Assembly (NCBI RefSeq): GCF_008035925.1
Contig: NZ_CP036264.1
Location: forward strand, 6,295,641 to 6,359,640
From: Stieleria maiorica
GTDB taxonomy: Bacteria; Planctomycetota; Planctomycetia; Pirellulales; Pirellulaceae
DNA: 64,000 nt
Direction of reading: 5' to 3'
Position 1 is the first letter of the stretch; every line of letters begins with the position of its first letter. Under the pieces are notes generated by a model that worked only from the letters and a program-made list of their open reading frames with translations, searched no databases and was not told the DNA's origin. Positions 36,769-44,165 of this stretch are shown here, in pieces. The position numbers and the translations under genes were made by a program.

Positions 36769-36777
36769 AAGGCAGTG

Positions 36778-38034
36778 TCATTCGTCGATCGCGTCGATCC
36801 AGGACTGTGGCTTGGTATGTTTGTCGAAGCCGATGATCGGTAGCTGCAGGTCGGCGAAGCGTTGCCGCAGGTCGCGTTCCTGCTGTTTTGCGACGATCAG
36901 CAACCATCGGGTCGTCTCGACGGGGCGTGAATCGGTGGGCGGCACGCTAGCGAATTCCTTCAGCCGGCGACTCTTCTCCTCGAGGTACTCCGGCGTCCAA
37001 AAGCCGATGACTTCGACGTAGACCAGCAGATTGCGTTGCTGGTTGTATAGCGAAAAGTCGGGCGTCATGACGGATTGGCCACGGACGAGCAACTGTGACT
37101 CACGTTGCCAAATCCAACCGTCGACCGGCGTCTTCTGCCAGGCGGCATCGACCTCTGCTTCTAAGGATGAATCGAAGGCGTCCGGGGCAGTGAGCGAGCT
37201 GGTCAATCCGTCGGCCGGCGAGAGTTCCATCCGGAATCGTTGCTTCCTCGGTCCCAGGATTTCGGCCGTCAGGTGCCAGCCTTTTAAGGCGAGTAGCTTG
37301 TCGGCCAGAGTCGCGAACCGGACGCCGTAGCGAGTCGATTGACGGAGCGCCGTTTGCGGTCCGTCGAAGATGAATCGGTAGCGGGGATGTTTGGCCGAGG
37401 AAACCAGATCGATGCGATGCATCAGTCCGGCCAGTTTGGCGTGACGGACGATCGTCTTGAAATCATCGCTTGCATCGACGCGAACGCGAGTCGCGCGATA
37501 CAGCGCCGCTTGGGTTTGGGCGACGTTGTAGGCGGACAGCAGTTGCGCCGGTGTCAGCGAGGTTTCGAATGACTCCAGTCGCTGCAACTCCAACACGTCG
37601 CTGAACAGATCTGCCTCGATCTCGGGCCAGGGACGGCCGACAGTTTCGGCCAGTTCGCTGCGGACCTGGTGCATTTCGTTGTCAAAGATCCCTTCGCGAT
37701 ACTCCACGATCGGATGGCGGTCGGCGGCGAAGTCGAACACTTGGCGTCTTAGTTGCAAGGCCGCTTTTCGGTCGGAGTGGTATTCGGATTGATCGTCCAG
37801 CAACTTGCAGAATGCGGCGATGCGACGCGGAGGGCATCCGGGCAATCGATTCAAACAGGTCTCGATCCGCCCGTGCAGCGTCTGTCGCGCGCTGCCGATT
37901 CCGTCACGATAGATGCGCAACATTTGTTTCGCAGTCGGCAAGTAATCGGCGTCGGTGCCGCGGTGCAGACGGTCCGGGCGGACGATCATCCGCTGAAAGT
38001 CGTACTCGACGATGCTGTGTTCGCTGCGGATCAT
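36778..38034 (-). CDS. Bax1-like nuclease (DUF790 family)
   Basis: A 418-residue protein of the DUF790 family, the family of archaeal Bax1, a structure-specific nuclease that works with XPB helicase in nucleotide excision repair. The C-terminal nuclease region has Asp326 in MTPDFSLYN and Glu341 in YVEVIGFWTPEYLEEK, the PD-(D/E)XK-like core of the family. The N-terminal two thirds match the arch and regulatory part with RRQVFDFAADRHPIVE. The ATG overlaps the XPB stop (ATGA, 38031-38034), as in archaeal xpb-bax1 pairs. It is the last gene of the BlaI-M56-XPB-Bax1 operon. It should be cytoplasmic and cut DNA at bubbles or forks opened by XPB. Confidence 0.85.
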   Translation of the reverse strand: MIRSEHSIVEYDFQRMIVRPDRLHRGTDADYLPTAKQMLRIYRDGIGSARQTLHGRIETCLNRLPGCPPRRIAAFCKLLDDQSEYHSDRKAALQLRRQVFDFAADRHPIVEYREGIFDNEMHQVRSELAETVGRPWPEIEADLFSDVLELQRLESFETSLTPAQLLSAYNVAQTQAALYRATRVRVDASDDFKTIVRHAKLAGLMHRIDLVSSAKHPRYRFIFDGPQTALRQSTRYGVRFATLADKLLALKGWHLTAEILGPRKQRFRMELSPADGLTSSLTAPDAFDSSLEAEVDAAWQKTPVDGWIWQRESQLLVRGQSVMTPDFSLYNQQRNLLVYVEVIGFWTPEYLEEKSRRLKEFASVPPTDSRPVETTRWLLIVAKQQERDLRQRFADLQLPIIGFDKHTKPQSWIDAIDE

Positions 38035-39464
38035 CGCTTTTGCCGGTAGGCTTCGTTTCGGCGGCGATCACGGCTCCGGGTGACTTCGCGGGTGTCTTCG
38101 ACGACGACTTCATACAGTTTGGCGCGTCGGCCACCGGTTCCCTTTCGCAGCACACGCCCGAGTCGCTGGACGGCCTGACGCTGACTGGAGAGTCCGCCCA
38201 GTACGATCGCCGTTTTGACTTCCGGCAAATCGACGCCTTCGTCCAAGACGCGATTGGCGACCAGCACACGGTAACGCCCCTCGGCAAACCCCTGCAACCA
38301 CTGCCGGCGTTCTTTCTTTCCGCAGTGGGAAAGCAGGCACGGCACCAGGAACCGCGTCGAGATCTTTCGCGCCATCACGTTCGACCCCGTGAACACGATC
38401 ACCGATTCGTCGCAGTGAAGTCGAAACAGGTCTTCCAGCATCCGCAATTTGGCGTCGGCGTGTTCTTCGATTTGACGTTTCAGTCGAAAGGCCCGCATCG
38501 CGATGACGGCGTCGCGGGCGCGGTCGGGTTCTTGCTTTGTCGCGGCGGAAAGGGCGTAGGTGTCATCCCACTTGAACTGTGGATCGAACTCCCGCTGTTG
38601 GTAAACGAACGTTTGAATCTGCCGGGAGTAGTCTCGGTAGCGTTGTTGTTCATCATCGGTCAAACGGACGGCGATGCGGTGAACGCTGTAATCGGCCAAT
38701 GATTTTCCAGACGCTTCGGCGATCGATTGTTGGTACAGCGTCGGACCGACCAGCTGTTGCAGCCTCTCGGTGCGCTGGTCGTCACCGGGAAGCGTCGCGG
38801 TCAGTCCCAACCGGATCGCTGCGATCGACATCCGCGCGGCGTCGCTGCGCCAGGGGCCGGCCAGATGATGCACTTCGTCAAAGACGATCATTTGGAAACG
38901 GTCGCCGATCCGCGGCATGTGGATTGCGGCGCTGTCATAGGTTGTCACGCTGATCGGGCTGACGCGGTGCACGCCGTCGCCGATCAGCCCGGCATCGATG
39001 CCCGTCGCTTCCAGGATCTTGGCGTGCCATTGGTACATCAAATCACGAACCGGAACGACCACCAGCGTGCTGCACTGACATCGAATCATCAGCTCGATCG
39101 CCACGACCGTCTTGCCGGTACCGGTGGGCATCACGACCAATCCCCGACGCCCGCCGTCTTCGAACGCCTTGACCGCTTGTTGCTGATCGCCGCGGAGCGT
39201 CACCTGTCGCAGATCGTTGACCGCCAACGACCGAAACTCCGCCGCCCCCGCATCACGTCCGACCCGCCAATCAAACCGACCGGCCAACGAGTGTTCCAGC
39301 CCCTGCCGGATCGCATCGGCGTGCATCGCATCGGCTCGATAGCAATCCTCGCGTTCATCCCAAACCAGCGGGACGTCCGTAAGGGCCTTTTCTACAAATC
39401 TCGCCGACAAACCGAACAGCCGCACCGTCCCCTGATGAAAATCGACGTGCGGCCTGAGACTCAT
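38031..39464 (-). CDS. XPB-like superfamily 2 DNA helicase
   Basis: A 477-residue helicase. An N-terminal damage-recognition-like region (about 1-85) is followed by Walker A MPTGTGKT (Lys118), DEVH at 196-199, LTATLPGDD, and in the second RecA lobe VLDEGVDLPEV and QRLGRVLRKG. DEVH rather than DEAD and the short length fit archaeal/bacterial XPB. It unwinds DNA with ATP in a 3'-5' direction in studied homologues and partners with Bax1, which is encoded next with an ATGA overlap. Its own ATG overlaps the stop of the M56 gene by 4 bp (39461-39464), an unexpected coupling of a repair helicase with a membrane signalling protein. Confidence 0.88.
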   Translation of the reverse strand: MSLRPHVDFHQGTVRLFGLSARFVEKALTDVPLVWDEREDCYRADAMHADAIRQGLEHSLAGRFDWRVGRDAGAAEFRSLAVNDLRQVTLRGDQQQAVKAFEDGGRRGLVVMPTGTGKTVVAIELMIRCQCSTLVVVPVRDLMYQWHAKILEATGIDAGLIGDGVHRVSPISVTTYDSAAIHMPRIGDRFQMIVFDEVHHLAGPWRSDAARMSIAAIRLGLTATLPGDDQRTERLQQLVGPTLYQQSIAEASGKSLADYSVHRIAVRLTDDEQQRYRDYSRQIQTFVYQQREFDPQFKWDDTYALSAATKQEPDRARDAVIAMRAFRLKRQIEEHADAKLRMLEDLFRLHCDESVIVFTGSNVMARKISTRFLVPCLLSHCGKKERRQWLQGFAEGRYRVLVANRVLDEGVDLPEVKTAIVLGGLSSQRQAVQRLGRVLRKGTGGRRAKLYEVVVEDTREVTRSRDRRRNEAYRQKR

Positions 39465-42400
39465 TTCAACTTATCCAAATCGAACCGCCACACTTGCTTT
39501 TCCGCGCCAACAACAAACGCAAATCCATCATTCGTGACAAGTTTATAGGATTCGCCCTGCCAACGGGCACTGGATTCTGGCAACGTACCGATGAATTGAA
39601 CGCGACCGTTGGCGCGATCGAGTCGCATCAACCGGTGGTCGAGGCAGACAGTGACAACGGAGTTTTCAGTCGTATCGCTCGAGTACGAAAAACCGAGCGA
39701 ATTAACGATCGACCAGCGTTTCACCCCCGTTGCCTTATCGACACAGATCATCGCGCCGGGATCATTTAGGCTCCGCTGCGAACAAGCGACGACGACGCTG
39801 TCGCCGTTGTCGATCACATGATGGGGCCAGACTCGGTCGGCGGCAACGAAAACATCGGCACAGTCGTATTTCCACACGGGCATTCCCGTCGCCAGATCGA
39901 CCGCGTTCAAATGGCCGTCGCGGGTTCCAAAGTAGCACCGTTGTCCGCTGCAATGTAGATTGCCGAAGCTGCAGCCACCAAGAGGTAGCTTCCATGCGGG
40001 GGTCTCCGACCCGGAGTCAAAACAGACCAGCACGCCGACTCCGGTATAGTCGTCAGCTTCATAGTCGGTTGTCACAAGGACGAGTGTCTTGTCGCCGTGT
40101 ACAGCTACCGCCACATACTGCGCGACCCCATCGCCATCGATGGGAGATGCCGCGACTCGGCGCCCAGAATTTTGGTCCAGGCTGAACAACTGCTTCACGC
40201 CGGCAACACAGACGTTGTCGCCCTGGATCTGCGGATGACTATTTCCACATCCCTCAATCCGTTTTTCCCAAATCAACTTGCCCGAGTTTGTGTCCACAGC
40301 ATGGAGCCAGCTTTGCCCTCTCGCGAAGCTGGTGAAAAAGACCTTGCCGGCAGCCACCACGGGACTGGAATCGACCCGCTGCAGGTCTTCTATCTTCCAC
40401 TTCAACTGACCGGTCGTCTTGTCGAGGCAATAGAAATTGCCGTCGCAAGCACCGAAGTACATGGATTCCTGATCAAAACAGGGTGTCGAGAAGACCTTGT
40501 CTGCCGCCATGAAGATGACGCCACCCGCCGCTGGGGCAATCACATTGGATGTTGCAGGAATGTCGACCGGTTGCTTCGACTTGATCACCGGGTAGAGCTT
40601 GGGCCCCTCCGGCGTGACGGCCTGCAATTCAACTCCCTCACGGACTTCACCCTCGGCAACGTCGACGACGACGGAGGAACCGTTTTCCGCATCCGCGGCG
40701 GCCAGCCAGAAGGGTGAGACTTGGATGGAGTGCTTGCCGGGACGCAAGCCGCCAAGCTCGAACGTTCCATCGGGGCGGACTTCGACCGTCGGATCGTAGT
40801 AGCGATTGCCACGCAAATCGGCGGGGTGGGCGCGGACTTGGCGTGGCGGCGCCTCGTCGTCGATCGATGTGACTTTGCCCCGAACGGTTGCGCCGCGGGT
40901 GAGCGTGAAATCATAGTCGGCGATCGTTTGCCCCGGACGTGTGGTCAGCGGGTCGCGGGCGACTGCGCCCCACTTTCGCCACTTGCTGTATTCGCCGTCA
41001 AACGCCATCAAGTTGTATTGGAATGCGTTGCCTGCGGGCATCACGACGGTGTAAGAACCGTCGGCTTCCGTGGTCGCACTGAAACGCGTGTCGCCGGTCA
41101 GGGAATTGCCGCTGCCGGTCTTGGCCGGTGCCACCGTCGCGCCGGCACGTGGATTTCCATCCGGGTCGTAGACGTGACCGCTGAATTTGACCCCGGCCTC
41201 GATAAAAATCTCCACCGGTTGCATGCCGGGTGAGAGGTCAAACGTCAGGTCATCGAAGTTTCGTTGGAACTGCTCCGGCTTCAGCTGGAGTTGCTGCCAT
41301 GGATGTTTGGCTTGCGGCGACCACCAGCGCCCGAGCGGACCGTTGCGGTGAAACTTCATTCCGCGATACTCGATCGGGTCCCCGGCACCGACAGAGAAGT
41401 TAAATTCACCGGGCAACAGGCCTTCGATCACGAGTCGTCCGTCGTCATCAGATGTGCCCTGGAATTGTTTCAATGGGAAATTCCAAAGAACCAGCCCGGT
41501 AAACGGCTCACCGCTGACGGCATCTTTGACGATCGCTTCGAAGCGAACTCCGGGGGCAAGTTGAATGGATTTTTTCAGTGCCTGGCCGTGTTGGACGTCC
41601 AAGGCTTCTGTTCTAGCAACCCCGAGTGGGCTGGCGATGGTAATCTCGTAACGATCGGGATGCACGTACAAGCGATACTTGCCGGATTCGTCCGTGGTGG
41701 TTTCCGTGGGGACTTCGCCGATCAGCACGCCGTCGCCCTTGATATCCTTTTGCACGCCACGAACGGTCACGCCGGCCGCCGGAGATCCGCCGGCTGCGGT
41801 GACGCTGCCTTCGATGAAGGTCGTCTTGTCCAGCGTGACAATCAAGTCGCTGACTCCGACCGGTTGCTGTGCGACGTAGTGCGGTGAATAGCCCGGTTTC
41901 ATCCAACGCACTTCGACCTTCGAGCGTCCGTTGTCACTTTCGGGGCGAAATCGAAACACACCGTCCTCATCCGTCGTGGTTTCGTCACCGGGGTGCCAGC
42001 TCCAGGCATCGACGGTCACCCCCGGCAGCGGATTGCCCTCGGCGTCGACAACGATCCCTGCCAACTCGGTCGGTTCGATGTCGCGAGGCATGACGCGACT
42101 CAACTCGTCACCGAGTTTTGGTGTGGTTGCGTCGGGCGTTTGGGGGGCAGCGAGGATGGCATTGAGCGTCGATCCGAACAGGGCACCGGCCAGCAACAAG
42201 ACGGCCAGCAAGCTTGCTCCATCGGCCAAGCGTTGCGAGCGGACTGGCGTGGCGTTGGTGCGGCCGAGCAACCGCTCCAACCGAATTCGCAATTGTGACC
42301 GCGACGAAATCGATGAAACGGCAGCTAGTGCGGGGGGCCGACCGTGCGCGAGTGACGCGCGGCTGAGCGTTGCGACGTCAATCAACGTTTCCGCGTACTG

Positions 42401-43297
42401 ATTCGGATCGATTCCGTCGCGGACGACCGCCGCGTCACAGGACAGCTCGCGATACAATCGCACCTGACGTGATAACCACCAGACCAAGGGATGATAGAAG
42501 AGCAGGGTTTCGACGACGCCTTGCAGAAAGTTGACCAACGCATCGTACCGGCGCAGGTGTGTGAACTCGTGCCGCAGGACATGTTCAATCTGGTCGATCG
42601 AAACCCCATTGGTGAGGGCGACAGGCAGCAAAACCGCAGGCCGCAAAATCCCCACGACGGTGGGTACCACGGTTTGTCGGCACCACATCACCACCGGTGG
42701 CTTCGGCAACCTCATTTTCGCGGCAATGCGATCGATCACTCGCACCACGGCGGGATCGGTCACGGCTGAAGCACGGCGCCGCATTCGCCGACAAAGCCAG
42801 TAGCCTCTGGTCAGTCGTAGCATGAACCCCACGACCCCAGCCAGATAGGCGATCGATACGTACGTCGCCCAAGCATCGGCGGCAAAACGCTCGGTATCCC
42901 CTGTTGTCGCAGCCGCTGGTGCGGGGGCTGCATCCGGCATGCCTGTCGCCACCCTCGGTGCGGGCGCCTCACTCGACGGATCGGTGCCGGTGTCCGCGGG
43001 CACGTTGATCATCGAAACGCCGGAGGATTCTGGGAGATTGCCGCCGGATTTAACCAGCGCAGTCGCGGCGGCATTCGGGGGTGCTTGACGTGTGTCGACC
43101 AGCCAGAACGCGACGGCGAACAGCGGCAACGTGCAACCCAGCATCATGACGCTGCAGCGGTATCGTGCCTCCACCGAGTTCACGTCGATCAACCGGAGAC
43201 CGAGTGTGAACAACGCCGCGGGGATGCAGGCGATCCAGAGGAAGTGCACCAATGCAAGCCCCAGACGGAGCTGAAGATCGTGGTCGAAAAACATCAT
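39461..43297 (-). CDS. BlaR1-type M56 metallopeptidase fused to carboxypeptidase-like and PQQ-propeller domains
   Basis: A 1278-residue integral membrane protein. Residues 1-310 hold membrane helices and an M56 peptidase domain with the zinc site HEFTH at 243-247 and Glu284 in RELSCD. A further helix lies at about 350-375. Residues about 410-890 contain several carboxypeptidase-regulatory-like beta domains (repeated LAGIVVDAEGNPLPG-type starts). Residues about 915-1278 form a PQQ-type beta-propeller with repeated W-K/LD..TG patterns. BlaR1/MecR1 proteins normally end in a penicillin-binding sensor; here that sensor is absent and the extracytoplasmic part is replaced. Cleavage of the repressor encoded 6 bp upstream is the expected output. 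The ligand is unknown. Confidence 0.88.
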   Translation of the reverse strand: MMFFDHDLQLRLGLALVHFLWIACIPAALFTLGLRLIDVNSVEARYRCSVMMLGCTLPLFAVAFWLVDTRQAPPNAAATALVKSGGNLPESSGVSMINVPADTGTDPSSEAPAPRVATGMPDAAPAPAAATTGDTERFAADAWATYVSIAYLAGVVGFMLRLTRGYWLCRRMRRRASAVTDPAVVRVIDRIAAKMRLPKPPVVMWCRQTVVPTVVGILRPAVLLPVALTNGVSIDQIEHVLRHEFTHLRRYDALVNFLQGVVETLLFYHPLVWWLSRQVRLYRELSCDAAVVRDGIDPNQYAETLIDVATLSRASLAHGRPPALAAVSSISSRSQLRIRLERLLGRTNATPVRSQRLADGASLLAVLLLAGALFGSTLNAILAAPQTPDATTPKLGDELSRVMPRDIEPTELAGIVVDAEGNPLPGVTVDAWSWHPGDETTTDEDGVFRFRPESDNGRSKVEVRWMKPGYSPHYVAQQPVGVSDLIVTLDKTTFIEGSVTAAGGSPAAGVTVRGVQKDIKGDGVLIGEVPTETTTDESGKYRLYVHPDRYEITIASPLGVARTEALDVQHGQALKKSIQLAPGVRFEAIVKDAVSGEPFTGLVLWNFPLKQFQGTSDDDGRLVIEGLLPGEFNFSVGAGDPIEYRGMKFHRNGPLGRWWSPQAKHPWQQLQLKPEQFQRNFDDLTFDLSPGMQPVEIFIEAGVKFSGHVYDPDGNPRAGATVAPAKTGSGNSLTGDTRFSATTEADGSYTVVMPAGNAFQYNLMAFDGEYSKWRKWGAVARDPLTTRPGQTIADYDFTLTRGATVRGKVTSIDDEAPPRQVRAHPADLRGNRYYDPTVEVRPDGTFELGGLRPGKHSIQVSPFWLAAADAENGSSVVVDVAEGEVREGVELQAVTPEGPKLYPVIKSKQPVDIPATSNVIAPAAGGVIFMAADKVFSTPCFDQESMYFGACDGNFYCLDKTTGQLKWKIEDLQRVDSSPVVAAGKVFFTSFARGQSWLHAVDTNSGKLIWEKRIEGCGNSHPQIQGDNVCVAGVKQLFSLDQNSGRRVAASPIDGDGVAQYVAVAVHGDKTLVLVTTDYEADDYTGVGVLVCFDSGSETPAWKLPLGGCSFGNLHCSGQRCYFGTRDGHLNAVDLATGMPVWKYDCADVFVAADRVWPHHVIDNGDSVVVACSQRSLNDPGAMICVDKATGVKRWSIVNSLGFSYSSDTTENSVVTVCLDHRLMRLDRANGRVQFIGTLPESSARWQGESYKLVTNDGFAFVVGAEKQVWRFDLDKLK

Positions 43298-43303
43298 TCT
43301 GGT

Positions 43304-43696
43304 TCACCGGTTGCCTTTGTTCTGGGGACGGTTCACTTCCTCGCGGAGTTCCTTCAGCTCTTCATCGCTCAGATCCGATGATTCGAGCAAGTTGATCATC
43401 GCCGATGCTGCGGAACCATCGAACAATCGATCGACCAGATCGCGCATCATCCGCTTGGCGGTCGCTGACTTCGAGACCCTGGCGCGATACTCGTAGCGTC
43501 CGTCGGACTTCTTGCGAGTCACATATCGCTTCTCCTCCATGATCCCCAGGACGGTCATCACCGACTGGTAAGTCAGCAAACGCTCGGGTTCGAGGGCCGC
43601 GCGGATCGCCTGGCCGGTGAGCGGACCGGATTGCCACAGCACCCGCAGGATCTCAAGTTCCAGTTCGGTCGGATGTTTCGAAACACGACGCGACAT
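43304..43696 (-). CDS. BlaI/MecI-type winged-helix repressor
   Basis: 130 residues from ATG 43696 (MSRRVSKHPTELELEIL); the longer frame to 43771 runs through the promoter and is rejected. The N-terminal winged helix has ELEILRVLWQSGPLTGQAI and TYQSVMTVLGIMEEKRYV, as in BlaI/MecI/CopY. The C-terminal dimerisation part contains the sequence around residue 100 where BlaI is cleaved. It precedes the M56 gene by 6 bp and should repress this operon by binding the 15-bp palindrome at 43726-43740, until the M56 protease is triggered. It heads a four-gene operon with XPB and Bax1. Confidence 0.92.
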   Translation of the reverse strand: MSRRVSKHPTELELEILRVLWQSGPLTGQAIRAALEPERLLTYQSVMTVLGIMEEKRYVTRKKSDGRYEYRARVSKSATAKRMMRDLVDRLFDGSAASAMINLLESSDLSDEELKELREEVNRPQNKGNR

Positions 43697-43725
43697 CAAT
43701 CGCTCCAGTCCTGGGTGTCGAAAGA

Positions 43726-43740
43726 ATTCGATTATCGAAT
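43726..43740. promoter_or_regulatory. Candidate operator for the BlaI-type repressor
   Basis: ATTCGATTATCGAAT is a perfect 7+1+7 palindrome 30 bp upstream of the repressor ATG and just downstream of the -10 box. That is where a repressor would block transcription. BlaI operators in Firmicutes have a TACA/TGTA core, so the motif here is different; the assignment rests on symmetry and position. Confidence 0.55.
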
Positions 43741-43742
43741 GA

Positions 43743-43771
43743 ATTAGATATTTGTCGCGGGTGAAAGTCAA
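43743..43771 (-). promoter_or_regulatory. Candidate promoter of the BlaI-M56-XPB-Bax1 operon
   Basis: Read leftward: TTGACT (43766-43771), 17-bp spacer, TCTAAT (43743-43748). Good -35 box, moderate -10. The operator palindrome follows immediately. Confidence 0.5.
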
Positions 43772-44165
43772 GCTTTTTTGTCAGGATGATGCGAGGCCGC
43801 TGGAATTGCGGGTGTTTTCCTTGAACGCCTGACTGGACAGCGCCACTTTGCACGAGAATCATCGTGAATCCCTGGTTAAACGTAGCTACCTTCGCCAGAA
43901 GGTGGATCTCCGGGGGTTTCCACGCTCTGGCGAGCGTCGCTACGTCGAAGTGGCGCTGTCCCGCTAGAAGCCAACCCCTATTGCTTGGGCGGCCGGGGGA
44001 ATTTGCGTTCCGCTGGTCGACAGGTGATAATGCGCCGTGCCGGTGGACTGCCGGCGTGCCCCCCCTTCGCCGCGACCCCGGCGAAACTACCCAGAGGTTT
44101 TGGCTTCGACACCCGTTGTCGGACCACTGCCGACGGTGCCCCGCCAACAATCCGCCGCCCTGCCG
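43772..44165. other. Intergenic region with inverted hairpin repeats
   Basis: A 394-bp gap between divergent operons. Apart from the promoter side near 43772, its main structure is the pair of GTAGC hairpin repeats (43881-43944). No gene is supported. Confidence 0.5.
43881..43944. repeat. GTAGC hairpin repeats, copies 3 and 4, inverted
   Basis: Copy 3 (43881-43905, rightward) has the stem ACCTTC/GAAGGT with a GCCA loop. Copy 4 (43920-43944, leftward) has the stem ACGCTC/GAGCGT with the same loop. Between the two arms five positions differ, of which four fall in the stems as complementary pairs. Confidence 0.8.

Larger units (their letters stand above)
36430..36777. other. Repeat cluster between the Bax1 and amidohydrolase genes
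   Basis: This 348-bp gap is almost wholly repeats: four G-tract units (36471-36536), an inverted pair of purine elements (36571-36660) and the 27-bp element with extra units (36711-36768). No gene. Confidence 0.8.
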
